A program made the position numbers and the translations under genes. A DNA stretch of 64,000 nt from Microvirga vignae (GTDB taxonomy: Bacteria; Pseudomonadota; Alphaproteobacteria; Rhizobiales; Beijerinckiaceae), in the NCBI RefSeq assembly GCF_001017175.1, contig NZ_LCYG01000016.1:124001-188000 (forward strand), written 5' to 3'. The notes beneath the pieces were generated by a model, which was given only the letters and a program-made list of their open reading frames with translations, was not told where the DNA came from and did not search any database. Below, one piece after another: positions 16,177-24,913 of the stretch. The stretch's first letter is position 1; the number at the start of each line of letters is the position of its first letter.

Positions 16177-18078
16177 TTAAGGCATGCACCGTCGCATCAC
16201 CCGGGCGAGCCGCTGTGAAAACGCCTTCGCATCGGCCGGGAGTTCACCGTCCAAGATTCGAGCCTCGTCCAGCAGGAGATGGGCTGCGTCTTCGCGGAGG
16301 GGCTGCTCGGCATCTCGGAGGTTCGCCAAAGCGAGGATGAGGTCGTGGCGAGGATTGATCTCGAGAACAGGCTTTGCCGCCGATCCCAGCTGCCCAGCTC
16401 GGGCCAGGAGTCGCTCCAGCTGGCGGTCCATCCCGGTCTCAGATGCTACGAGGCAGACGGCGCTTTCCGTCAGTCGCTCAGAGGCGCGGACATCGGCGAC
16501 ACTCTCACCGAGGGTCTCCTTCACAGACTGGATGAAGCGCGCCACCGCTTCCGTAGCATTTGTGTCTATCTCCTGCTTGGCTTCAGTCAGCGGGATCAGT
16601 GCCAGATCCGCAGCGCCTTGTGTGACCGACTTGAATGGCTTGCCCTCGTAATCGATGGCGGCCGTGACCCAGAAGCTGTCGACCGGATCGGGCAGCAGCA
16701 GCACCTCGATGCCACGGGCCCGGAAACCTTCGAGCTGGGGCGAGGCCTCGAGCCGGGCGAGCTCAGTTCCCGTGACATAGTAGATCGCGGTCTGGTTCTC
16801 CTTCAGCGCACTGACGTACTCATTGAGCGAGCGCCACCCGCCGGCGGAGGCGGTGGTTCTAAACCGGGCCAAGCCCAGCAGGATCTGGCGCCGTTCGAAG
16901 TCCTCGTAGAGGCCTTCCTTCAGCACCGGACCGAAGGTTTCCCAGACCTTGGTGTAGGCCTCCGCATCGTTCTGCGCGAGCTTATCGAGTTCGCTCAGCA
17001 CCCGGTTGGTCACGCCCTTCTTGATCGCGGCCAGAAGCGGGCTCTCCTGGATCATCTCGCGCGAGACGTTGAGCGGCAGGTCGGCCGAGTCGACGAGCCC
17101 GCGCACGAAACGCAGGTAGCGCGGCAGGATCTCGGCCTCATCGGTGATGAAGACCCGCTTCACATACAGCTTCATCCGCCCGTGGCGATCAGGATCGAAC
17201 AGGTCGAAGGGCGTGGAGCCCGGCACGAAGGCCAATGCCGTGTATTCGTGGCGGCCCTCGGCCCGGAAATGCACCGTCAGCGCCGGTTCGTCGAACTGGC
17301 CCGCCACGCCGCGGTAGAAGTCCGTGTATTCCTCCGGCGTGATCTCGGAACGCGGCTTCACCCAAAGCGCCGCCCCGTCGGCGACCTCCTGCGGCTCCGC
17401 CCCGGGCTTCTCGATAAGGGAAATCGGCACGGGGACGTGGCCCGACTGCGACTTGACGATGCGCTCGAGCCGGTAACGCTCCGTGTAGGACTTTGCGTCC
17501 TCCATCAGGTGGAGGACCACCCGGGTGCCGCGGGCCGGCGCCTCAACCAACGCTATCGGCGCAACCGTATACGAGCCCTTGCCATCGGACGACCAGATCG
17601 TGGCTTCGTCGCTGCCGGCGCGGCGTGAGACGACATCGACCCGGTCGGCCACCATGAAGGCGGAGTAGAAGCCGACGCCGAACTGGCCGATGAGCTGGGC
17701 CCCTTCGCCACCTTGGGCGGCCTGAATCCGGTCCATGAAGGCCCTGGTGCCCGAGCGCGCAATGGTGCCGAGCGCCTCGACCATCTCGTCCCGGCTCATG
17801 CCGATGCCGTTGTCCTCGACCGTCAGGCGGCGGTTGTCGGCATCGATCAGCAATGTGATCCGGGCCTTGGGATCATCGCCCAGCAGGGCGGGGTGGGAGA
17901 TCGCCTCGTAGCGCAGCTTCTCGCAGGCATCGGCCGCATTGGAGATCAGCTCGCGCAGGAAGACGTCCTTGTCGGAATAGACCGAGTGCACCATCAGGTG
18001 CAGCAGCTTGGCGACATCGGCCTCGAAGGTGTGGCTCTCAGGGGCGGGAGGGGCGTCAGCAGTCGTCATGGCGTGCAA
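16177..18078 (-). CDS. htpG: Hsp90-type chaperone HtpG, 633 aa
   Basis: GHKL ATPase motifs are in order in the first 200 residues: ELISNAADACEKLRYE, VEDNGIGM, LGTIARSGT, GQFGVGFYSAFMVAD. The middle domain (FDLFDPDRHGRMKLYVKRVFI, LPLNVSREMIQESPLL) and the C-terminal dimerisation domain follow. Length is normal for bacteria (about 620-635). HtpG refolds and holds client proteins in the cytoplasm under heat stress. A heat-shock-like promoter precedes it. No partner gene is in the same operon; the exonuclease gene upstream is also on the minus strand, 108 bases away. Confidence 0.98.
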   Translation of the reverse strand: MHAMTTADAPPAPESHTFEADVAKLLHLMVHSVYSDKDVFLRELISNAADACEKLRYEAISHPALLGDDPKARITLLIDADNRRLTVEDNGIGMSRDEMVEALGTIARSGTRAFMDRIQAAQGGEGAQLIGQFGVGFYSAFMVADRVDVVSRRAGSDEATIWSSDGKGSYTVAPIALVEAPARGTRVVLHLMEDAKSYTERYRLERIVKSQSGHVPVPISLIEKPGAEPQEVADGAALWVKPRSEITPEEYTDFYRGVAGQFDEPALTVHFRAEGRHEYTALAFVPGSTPFDLFDPDRHGRMKLYVKRVFITDEAEILPRYLRFVRGLVDSADLPLNVSREMIQESPLLAAIKKGVTNRVLSELDKLAQNDAEAYTKVWETFGPVLKEGLYEDFERRQILLGLARFRTTASAGGWRSLNEYVSALKENQTAIYYVTGTELARLEASPQLEGFRARGIEVLLLPDPVDSFWVTAAIDYEGKPFKSVTQGAADLALIPLTEAKQEIDTNATEAVARFIQSVKETLGESVADVRASERLTESAVCLVASETGMDRQLERLLARAGQLGSAAKPVLEINPRHDLILALANLRDAEQPLREDAAHLLLDEARILDGELPADAKAFSQRLARVMRRCMP

Positions 18079-18104
18079 TGAATGGTGTTGATTGGGCGGG
18101 CGAT

Positions 18105-18134
18105 GAGATGGCGGCCCACGGTTAAGATTTCAAG
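18105..18134 (-). promoter_or_regulatory. RpoH-like promoter of htpG
   Basis: On the minus strand CTTGAAA (18128-18134) is followed after 16 bases by CCATCTC (18105-18111), close to the sigma-32 pattern CTTGAAA / CCCCATNT. It lies 27 bases or more before the htpG start. Confidence 0.45.
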
Positions 18135-18186
18135 GCTCGGATCAACCCCGATGAGGTCAGCAGCTCTGAAAGATGATTGCCACCGG

Positions 18187-19188
18187 CTAGCGTGCTGACC
18201 GGAACCTCTCGAAGGCGGTGATCCGCTGGGTGAAGGGCTCAACCTCGCGCCGGTAAACCTCACGCTGGAGAAAGGCGAGTTCGGCCTCGCCGGCCTCCTC
18301 GTCGACCTCCACCCACCACGCCTTCGGCCGGCCGTCGGTGCCGTCATCCCAGCGATACCCTCGCGCCTTGAGCATATCCTTCATGTCGAACGGGCTGCCC
18401 TCGGCCCAGATGCGCAGGAGCACCTTCCGCGCCGAGGCCAGCAGATGCCCGAAGGGGAGCCCGGCCTCGGAGGGCAGGGGCGCTGCCAGCACCTCAAGCA
18501 GGGCATGGCAATCCTCGACGGCCCGGTGGCCCTGGTGGAACCAGCCGCACTGGGTCAGAAGGTACCCGAGCTTGGATCCTTCAAAGCCGAACCCGCTCCA
18601 GGCGATCTCGGAATGGGAGCAGGCCCAGGCCTTGACCTGGAAGCTCTTGGACAGGCACTCACAGAAGGGCCGGTCGAAGCGGGCATTATGCGCGATGACC
18701 AGGTCTGCCGGCTCAATGAACCGCTCGACCGCCGCAAGATCGAGCACTTGGCCCGCAACCATATCGGGCGCGATACCGGTCAGGCGGGTGATCTCCGGGC
18801 TGATCGGCACACTTGGCTCGCGCAGGGCATTGAACGTGCCGATGACGTCACCGATCCGGCCTTCCTCATTATAGGTGAAAGCGACCATCCCGAGCTCGAT
18901 GACCTCGTCTCTCGTGTGATTCAGGCCCGTGGTTTCGGTGTCAACAATGACGGCGATCTTCTCGTCGCGGCGAGACGTGCAGGGCACGACGATGGGGCGT
19001 GGCGTCAAGCGGCGGAGAACACGGTAGTCACCGGTGGCCTCCAGCATCCGGGCGGCGGTCTCATAATCCGGAGCCTTGAATACCTCACTGCGATGCTTGG
19101 CCTTGATGACAATCTCAGCGACGGGCCTGGTCTCGATCGGACGGAGCGGTGCGTCATAGTCCAAGAAAAGATCTGCCTGGCCCCGCAT
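18187..19188 (-). CDS. DEDDh 3'-5' exonuclease (DnaQ-like), 333 aa
   Basis: An RNase T/DnaQ fold occupies residues 75-240: VIVDTETTGLNHTRDEVIELG gives the first Asp and Glu (in DTETTG), DLVIAHNARFDRPF the second Asp, and GHRAVEDCHALLE the final His and Asp. The extra 70-residue N-terminus (MRGQADLFLDYDAPL) and the C-terminal region (FDMKDMLKARGYRWDD, YRREVEPFTQRITAFERF) are the same as in a family of alphaproteobacterial stand-alone exonucleases. It should remove nucleotides from DNA or RNA 3' ends. It is not the replicative epsilon subunit, whose clamp-binding motif is not seen. Confidence 0.9.
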   Translation of the reverse strand: MRGQADLFLDYDAPLRPIETRPVAEIVIKAKHRSEVFKAPDYETAARMLEATGDYRVLRRLTPRPIVVPCTSRRDEKIAVIVDTETTGLNHTRDEVIELGMVAFTYNEEGRIGDVIGTFNALREPSVPISPEITRLTGIAPDMVAGQVLDLAAVERFIEPADLVIAHNARFDRPFCECLSKSFQVKAWACSHSEIAWSGFGFEGSKLGYLLTQCGWFHQGHRAVEDCHALLEVLAAPLPSEAGLPFGHLLASARKVLLRIWAEGSPFDMKDMLKARGYRWDDGTDGRPKAWWVEVDEEAGEAELAFLQREVYRREVEPFTQRITAFERFRSAR

Positions 19189-19322
19189 TCCTGCACCTTA
19201 TGCCCGTCAATGTAACAGGCTCACGCGTGAACCTGGCAGAGCAGACTAGCGAGATGCAGGTCGCCAGATCGTTAACGCGCAAGGGATGCGTCCAGGGGCT
19301 AGAACCTGGGTGCAAGCAGCCG

Positions 19323-19661
19323 CTACCGGAAGCTGGGTTTACGTGTCAGGGCTGACCGCTCCGCAGCTTTCTCGGCCTGACGCTTTGTCTCGTCAGACTC
19401 ATCGAGACGATGGCGCGCGAGCCGCACGTCCTCAGGGCGAAGGCCGCATGGCTGAGTGAACTGGGCCAGCAGGATCTCATCGGCCAAGAGATGATCCAGC
19501 ACGGACGCGTAGAAGCCTGGATCGGTAGAAGCCTCCCGAATGGTTTCAGGCGTGAGCCCGGTCAGATTGAAGAACCTGGTCAGCATAGGCTCGTGCGCAG
19601 CCAAGTAACTGAGAACCTCGGCAACGATCGCCTCTGCGTTGACTGGTGTGCTTTGAGGCAT
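19323..19661 (-). CDS. DUF3572 family protein, 112 aa
   Basis: The sequence fits the small alphaproteobacterial family DUF3572: an N-terminal helix AIVAEVLSYLAAHEPMLTRFFNLTG cut in two by the TGLTPETIREA turn, a LADEILLAQF helix, and a charged tail. Length is normal (90-115). Function is unknown. The gene stands alone, with cspA divergent 310 bases away. Confidence 0.8.
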   Translation of the reverse strand: MPQSTPVNAEAIVAEVLSYLAAHEPMLTRFFNLTGLTPETIREASTDPGFYASVLDHLLADEILLAQFTQPCGLRPEDVRLARHRLDESDETKRQAEKAAERSALTRKPSFR

Positions 19662-19972
19662 ACAGAACTCCGTTCGGCCTTTGATCGATGATGCAAAAGC
19701 TTACTAAGTCAGGCTAAACCACCGACACCGCCTTGCACAAAATAGCAGAAAATTCTTAGTTACAGGGATGCACGTTTGGCTCGGGTAGCCCAGCACCAGA
19801 GTGCTTGCCAGCACAGAAGCCCGAATCTACGCTTGTGAGATCGAAACTGGCCGGACGAAGACGCCATCTCCCTTGCTGCTGCCGGGCGCGCGCCCTTCTT
19901 CTGATCAAGATCGAGTCTGAGGGTGATTGGTTTTGTGCCATCACTGAGAAGTTAAGATAGAGGAAGCGTGAC

Positions 19973-20182
19973 GTGGCGACAGGTACTGTAAAATGGTTCA
20001 ATGAGCAGAAGGGCTATGGCTTTATTCAGCCAGATACCGGAGGAAAAGACGTTTTCGTACACATCAGCGCGGTCGAGCGCTCCGGTCTGCGCGGTCTCAC
20101 TGAGGGCCAGAAGATCTCCTATGAGGTCCAGGCTGACCGCCGCACTGGTAAAGAGTCTGCGGTTGATCTCAGGACAGCGTAA
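19973..20182 (+). CDS. cspA: Cold-shock domain protein, 69 aa
   Basis: A full cold-shock domain with both RNA-binding motifs: KGYGFIQP (RNP1) and DVFVHIS (RNP2), and the GTVKWFN start. Such proteins bind single-stranded RNA or DNA and melt RNA structure. The start is GTG at 19973 with GAGGAAG about eight bases before; the first Met codon inside is not near a ribosome site. The 284-base upstream region without a gene is long enough for a structured cold-shock leader, but none can be shown by eye. Confidence 0.97.
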   Translation: MATGTVKWFNEQKGYGFIQPDTGGKDVFVHISAVERSGLRGLTEGQKISYEVQADRRTGKESAVDLRTA

Positions 20183-20219
20183 CTGGGACGGGCGGAGGTT
20201 TGCTCTTGCCCTTGATCGT

Positions 20220-20244
20220 GAGCCGCTCCATTCCGGGGCGGCTC
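20220..20244 (+). terminator. Hairpin after cspA
   Basis: GAGCCGC (20220-20226) pairs perfectly with GCGGCTC (20238-20244) around an 11-base loop, 38 bases past the cspA stop. The T-run after it is missing (TCAACTC), so termination strength is uncertain. Confidence 0.5.
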
Positions 20245-20375
20245 TCAACTCAAAGCAATAGCGATCAGAGTGGCACACGTGCGTCCTCGAGCACTGTACC
20301 GTATTCAATCGCGGTGTTGCTGATCTTCGATACTGTTGCTGTGTAGGTCTAAGGCTCAACGCTAAGAGCGGGAAT

Positions 20376-21002
20376 TTGATCAAGGTTGGATTCATCCAGA
20401 AGACATGGGCCCTCGCACGGCGGATGGTACCAAGACCTGCTCCGGATTCAGATATGCAAGCTCCACTGGACATCCGAAAAGACCAAGAGGAGCTATCTTC
20501 AAAGATCGCGCATCACAATGCCATTCCGGTCGCTTATGTGGCACTAATCCCACCTCCGTCGAAAGCGACAGAAGATGACGTGGGCACCACGGGCCTTTCA
20601 TCTAAGGCGCAACATGAAGCCTTCGGATCTCCTGCCGATATGAATGCTTCCTTGGATGCTCTGGTTGAGCAAATGCTCACCTTGGTCGAGGTTGTTTCAG
20701 CTCAGGAGAAAGACATCAAGGCTCTCAAGACAGGCTGTAAGCAGCTTGAGGAGCATGATCAGGCCATCATGGTCGTGTTCACGACCTTCTTTCATGTTCT
20801 CGCGGCCAAGCGAATTGCAAGACTGGAGGATATCTCCACCACCCTTCACAACATCATCAAGACGGCGCAGCACGAGGCACATCCACAGGAGTCCATTCGG
20901 CTCCTTCAGAGGCTCGCGACAATGCTCCATGAGCAATCCGAAGCTGGAGCGACCGAGGTGAAAGCACACGGATCGCGGGAATCCGAGAACGCTGCGGCGT
21001 GA
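20376..21002 (+). CDS. Hypothetical helical protein, up to 208 aa
   Basis: The frame starts with TTG at 20376; ATG at 20424 or 20454 could be used instead, so the N-terminus is open. From residue 90 the protein is almost all helix (DALVEQMLTLVEVVSAQEKDIKAL, ARLEDISTTLHNIIKTAQ) with a coiled-coil character, and ends in a charged tail. No domain is recognised. No operon partner; the following small gene is 150 bases away. Confidence 0.5.
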   Translation: MIKVGFIQKTWALARRMVPRPAPDSDMQAPLDIRKDQEELSSKIAHHNAIPVAYVALIPPPSKATEDDVGTTGLSSKAQHEAFGSPADMNASLDALVEQMLTLVEVVSAQEKDIKALKTGCKQLEEHDQAIMVVFTTFFHVLAAKRIARLEDISTTLHNIIKTAQHEAHPQESIRLLQRLATMLHEQSEAGATEVKAHGSRESENAAA

Positions 21003-21152
21003 GCGCAAGCGGCGTGGCCTCATCGAGCCCACTCAACGAGTGCATTTGATCCCTCTAGGCTCCGCTAAACATTCGTTAATCATACAGGAGCAGTGTCGGC
21101 ATGCTGACGGCATGAGCTTTCGCTCGTCAGCTTTTCCAGGACATGATGACTG

Positions 21153-21542
21153 ATGATAGAACTGGCACTCGCTGACAGGATCGTGGAAAGACGAGAGGCA
21201 ATCCAGTCCGTCGTGTCCCGGATTGAGCAGGGCAGCAGCGAGGTTGACCTGCAAGACCTGCAAGCTCTCCTTGTTGATGTGGCTGGCAGGGGCAAGCGAG
21301 ATCCCGGTATCGAGATGGCTGCCGATGACCTGTTTGCAGCTGCAGCGGCTGTCGTGACCGACAGAAACAGCAACTCTCAACCTATCGCGCGAAAGCTCCG
21401 ACTGCTGCGTGATGCAGGCTTTCGCCTCCAGCACAGACTTGCCAGTGCAGCCGAGCGATGTGCGATGAGGACGCAAGTGACCGGCTCACTTCAACCTTGT
21501 ATCCCATCTCGGGCGTCAGCATATAGACGATGGTTGAAGTAG
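21153..21542 (+). CDS. Hypothetical protein, 129 aa
   Basis: A helical, slightly basic protein with Gln- and Arg-rich N-terminal helices (ADRIVERREAIQSVVSRIEQG, EVDLQDLQALLVDVAG). The last 40 residues (LQPCIPSRASAYRRWLK) look less ordered. No family recognised. A minus-strand frame covers the same bases (21033-21476) but has weaker composition, so I keep the plus one. It lies 18 bases before the next small gene and may share its transcript. Confidence 0.4.
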   Translation: MIELALADRIVERREAIQSVVSRIEQGSSEVDLQDLQALLVDVAGRGKRDPGIEMAADDLFAAAAAVVTDRNSNSQPIARKLRLLRDAGFRLQHRLASAAERCAMRTQVTGSLQPCIPSRASAYRRWLK

Positions 21543-21560
21543 AGCTTTGCGAAGAGGGAA

Positions 21561-21821
21561 ATGGACCCGCGCTACTCGCCCTATCCCGGAATCAAAGCGA
21601 TCCGGATGCCTCGCTGGGCTGCTGCTCTGGCGCTGATGGCTGCCGTCTCGCTGGGGCTCTTGCTGATTGTCCTGGCCGCAGGACTTGCACTGATCATCAT
21701 CCCTGCCGCCATCATTACAGGCGCCATCCTGCGGTGGCGCCTTCGCCGCAGGATGGCGCCAGTGCCTCGAGCAGGGGAGATTGTCGACGTTGAGTACCGC
21801 ATCGTCGACCGCGAGCGGTAA
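21561..21821 (+). CDS. Small two-span membrane protein, 86 aa
   Basis: GAAGAGGGAA stands just before the ATG. Residues 18-56 are a long hydrophobic stretch that fits two close spans (WAAALALMAAVSLGLLLIVL, then GLALIIIPAAIITGAI), followed by the basic WRLRRRM and a soluble tail ending EIVDVEYRIVDRER. No known family. It lies 151 bases before the SelO gene on the same strand and may be cotranscribed with it. Confidence 0.6.
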   Translation: MDPRYSPYPGIKAIRMPRWAAALALMAAVSLGLLLIVLAAGLALIIIPAAIITGAILRWRLRRRMAPVPRAGEIVDVEYRIVDRER

Positions 21822-21972
21822 TCGTTGTTTCTTGGACAGGTTCGGTCGCGGCGGTATCCGAAATCGAGGATGGAGACGTTTTAGACCTGAGTCAGCCCGA
21901 TTCGCTTCCTGACTCTTGTTTTCACGAGCGCCTGATACGATTTCAGCTGGTCTTGACGGTGAATCAGGCCCC

Positions 21973-23460
21973 ATGACCATTCATTTCCCCTTCGACAACA
22001 CCTACGCACGATTGCCTGATCGGTTCTTCGCGCGCGTAGAGCCCACATCCGCGACGGCTCCGAGGCTCATCCGGCTGAACCGGGACCTCGCCCTCCAGCT
22101 CCGCCTCGACCCGGATCGCCTCGCCGGTCACGAAGGAGCTGCGCTTCTGTCCGGCAACCGCGTTCCGGATGCGGCGGAGCCCATTGCCATGGCCTATGCC
22201 GGACACCAGTTCGGGCAGTTCGTGCCGCAGCTCGGCGACGGCCGCGCCATCCTCCTCGGCGAAGTGGTCGACCAAGATGGTATCCGCCGCGACATTCAGC
22301 TCAAGGGATCCGGTCCGACGCCGTTCTCGCGCCGCGGCGACGGGCGGGCGGCGGTAGGCCCTGTCCTGCGCGAGTATCTTGTCAGCGAGGCGATGGCGGC
22401 GCTCGGCCTGCCGACGACGCGTGCGCTTGCCGCCGTGTTGACCGGCGAGAGGGTGGTTCGCGAGACGATGCTGCCCGGGGCGGTTCTCACCCGGGTGGCC
22501 TCGAGTCATGTCCGGGTCGGCACCTTCCAGTTCTTCGCCGTCCGGCAGGATGTGGAGGGATTGCGCCTCCTAGCGGACTACGTCATCGGCCGGCACTACC
22601 CACAGGTCGCCGGGAGCGACAGACCGTATCGCGCGCTCCTGGACCAGGTGATCGCCGCCCAAGCAGACCTCATTGCCCGCTGGCTGCACATCGGCTTCAT
22701 CCACGGGGTCATGAACACCGACAACATGTCCATTGCCGGAGAGACGATCGACTATGGCCCGTGCGCGTTCATGGACGCCTATGATCCTGCAACGGTCTTC
22801 AGCTCCATCGACCAGCACGGCCGCTATGCCTATGGCAACCAGCCGCGCATCGGCCTCTGGAACCTGACGCGGTTGGCCGAGGCGCTTCTGCCGCTCTTGT
22901 CCGAGGACCAAGAGAAGGCTGTCGCGGAAGCGAACGAAGCGCTCGAGGCCTTCTCAGGAACATTCGAGGCAGCCTATTATGCAGGGCTCCGGCGCAAGCT
23001 CGGGCTGATGACCGAACGCGAGGAGGACCTGACCCTCGCCGGCGATCTGCTAAAGGCCATGGCCGAGAACCAGGCCGACTTCACCCTGACCTTCCGGCGG
23101 CTGAGCAATGCGGTTGCCGGACCCGCCGGACACGAAGCAGACGAGGCCGTCCGAAACCTCTTCATCAACCCGCTGGCTTACGATGCCTGGGCGGCCCGCT
23201 GGCGCGAGCGGTTGAGCCAGGAGCCGCAAGACGAAGCCAGCCGCCAAGCTGCTATGCGAGCCGTCAATCCAGCCTATATCCCTCGCAATCATCGCGTGGA
23301 GGCGGTGATCCAAGCTGCGGTGGAGCGGGACGATTTCGCTCCATTTGAGGAGCTCTTAATGGTCCTCTCGAAACCGTACGAGGATCAGCCGTCGTTTGCG
23401 CACTACGCCGAACCGCCGGAGCCGCACGAGCGCGTCTATCGGACGTTTTGCGGGACCTGA
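21973..23460 (+). CDS. selO: SelO/YdiU protein adenylyltransferase, 495 aa
   Basis: A SelO pseudokinase that transfers AMP to protein hydroxyls. Seen are [27 protein letters not shown] (here cut by its own Gly-rich loop), [27 protein letters not shown], and the inverted catalytic segment [31 protein letters not shown], with the metal ligands Asn and Asp. The C-terminus RTFCGT keeps one Cys of the redox tail where animals have selenocysteine. The frame is open from 21916, but ATG at 21973 (MTIHFPF) matches the family start. In bacteria the protein modifies redox and metabolic enzymes under oxidative stress. Confidence 0.93.
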   Translation: MTIHFPFDNTYARLPDRFFARVEPTSATAPRLIRLNRDLALQLRLDPDRLAGHEGAALLSGNRVPDAAEPIAMAYAGHQFGQFVPQLGDGRAILLGEVVDQDGIRRDIQLKGSGPTPFSRRGDGRAAVGPVLREYLVSEAMAALGLPTTRALAAVLTGERVVRETMLPGAVLTRVASSHVRVGTFQFFAVRQDVEGLRLLADYVIGRHYPQVAGSDRPYRALLDQVIAAQADLIARWLHIGFIHGVMNTDNMSIAGETIDYGPCAFMDAYDPATVFSSIDQHGRYAYGNQPRIGLWNLTRLAEALLPLLSEDQEKAVAEANEALEAFSGTFEAAYYAGLRRKLGLMTEREEDLTLAGDLLKAMAENQADFTLTFRRLSNAVAGPAGHEADEAVRNLFINPLAYDAWAARWRERLSQEPQDEASRQAAMRAVNPAYIPRNHRVEAVIQAAVERDDFAPFEELLMVLSKPYEDQPSFAHYAEPPEPHERVYRTFCGT

Positions 23461-23562
23461 GGCGAAAAAGCGTGACAGGGTTCGGGGCGGCCTTTGACAG
23501 GTCAGGCGATCTGGACTGGGATGCCTCTGCGCCTGGTGCTCAGTCCAGGGCTTCGAGACACA

Positions 23563-24681
23563 TCAGCTTGTCTTGGGGCCGAGGCGTCTCGGACGCACCT
23601 CGCGATAACAATGAGAGATCAATCCGATGCCACCGAGGGGAGCCCAATGGGGCCATCGGGTTTCAGGCCCCCAATGCCATTGAGCATGCGGGGTCAAACC
23701 AAGACGGTGGCCCTGCTCACCAATATCGATGCCGATCGGCACATAAATGACATCCTGCCCATCCCAGTCATGGCTGTGGTACCGGATCTCCCGTCGGCAG
23801 TGGGCACAGCGTGACGCGAGAACTTTCCTGAGCGGCCATGGGCTATCGGCGAGGTCAGGAAGAGCCGCTTGAGCCTTGGCATAAGCATCGCCATAGCCCT
23901 GCATTGCTTGGATCGTCTCAATGTCGATCGGCTTCCTCTGGGGTGTTTCGGCCCTGTAGGCGAGGAGAACCCTCTTGCGGCACGTGCGATGCCAACACTG
24001 ATCTTCACGAAGCATGAGCGTGACGATCCCGTGTCGGCCATTGCCATACCAGTGCAGCTGACCGCTGAGCGCACCAGTGACAAATTCAGGTATGCTCAGC
24101 GACAAGCCATCAATATGCACCTGCGCCTCTGGCCAACCTTTCGGATCTTTCTCAATCGTGGTTTTGAAAGCCGGCAGATAAGGATCAGGCTTGAGCCAGT
24201 AGCGATGCAGGGCGGCGGGCTCGTGCGCGACAAGCCAGAGGGCGCGAATGCCTGAGGCTGCATAGCGCTCCTGCCTCTGACGGTAGGCTTCCTCCCCCTG
24301 CAGCTGAACCTGAGCCTCAACAGCCACCGTCCAGGGTTTTCCATGCCGGCGACATAGGACGTCAGCCCGCCAGTCCTGACCATCGGGCGTCGTCCCGGAC
24401 TGCTCAGGGAGAGCGTCCCAGCCTGCGGCTCGGGCTCCAACCAGGCTTTGTGCTTTGAGGTAGAGATGAAGGTTGCTTTCCTTTGCCCCGCCAGAAGCCT
24501 GTCCAGGAGGATGAGCAAAGAACCGTGTTCCAAGGCGCGAGACCTTAGGGATGGCCCGTCCTTTCCCATGCGGCATCCAGGCATCGCGATGTCTCGCTGA
24601 CCTCAGGCACTCCCATTCGGGATCGGTCATCAAGGGAGCTATAAGAGGCTCTCCTAAGTGGGTGTAGGCGAGCAGCGGCAT
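23563..24681 (-). CDS. CoiA-like protein with nuclease-type core, 372 aa
   Basis: Residues 70-180 match the CoiA competence-protein family: KESNLHLYLKAQ, then WRADVLCRRHGKPWTVAVEAQ with Asp and the E-x-Q (in place of ExK) of a PD-(D/E)XK core, then YRQRQERYAASGIRALWLV. C-terminal to it, two zinc-like Cys pairs (WHRTCRKR and SRCAHCRRE) suggest a metal site. CoiA is linked to natural transformation and recombination in Gram-positives; its role in alphaproteobacteria is unknown. It lies 232 bases after the RecD2 gene on the same strand, but with no clear cotranscription. Confidence 0.7.
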   Translation of the reverse strand: MPLLAYTHLGEPLIAPLMTDPEWECLRSARHRDAWMPHGKGRAIPKVSRLGTRFFAHPPGQASGGAKESNLHLYLKAQSLVGARAAGWDALPEQSGTTPDGQDWRADVLCRRHGKPWTVAVEAQVQLQGEEAYRQRQERYAASGIRALWLVAHEPAALHRYWLKPDPYLPAFKTTIEKDPKGWPEAQVHIDGLSLSIPEFVTGALSGQLHWYGNGRHGIVTLMLREDQCWHRTCRKRVLLAYRAETPQRKPIDIETIQAMQGYGDAYAKAQAALPDLADSPWPLRKVLASRCAHCRREIRYHSHDWDGQDVIYVPIGIDIGEQGHRLGLTPHAQWHWGPETRWPHWAPLGGIGLISHCYREVRPRRLGPKTS

Positions 24682-24913
24682 GGTCCGGCTTAACTACCTT
24701 GGGGAGTTTGTATGGCGCCGGCTCTCTAAGCTCCGCATGCGCTCACAGCATAGGGGTCCTGGCTTCGCCATCTGTGGTCATATCCGCTCGTGAAATAATC
24801 TCAGCCCCAAAAGCGTGTCAGTCCCAGATGGAACCAGAAACGCGCTCTTTGACGCCCGATTGACCTCCTGCTGCTGCCGATACTGACCTAACGGCTGGAG
24901 GTTGGATCTCCAG

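Noticed and set aside
21033..21476. Minus-strand frame of 147 codons opposite the small plus gene at 21,153
   Set aside because: Cys- and Ser-rich sequence of the kind that antisense frames of G+C-rich genes give; plus strand is more gene-like.
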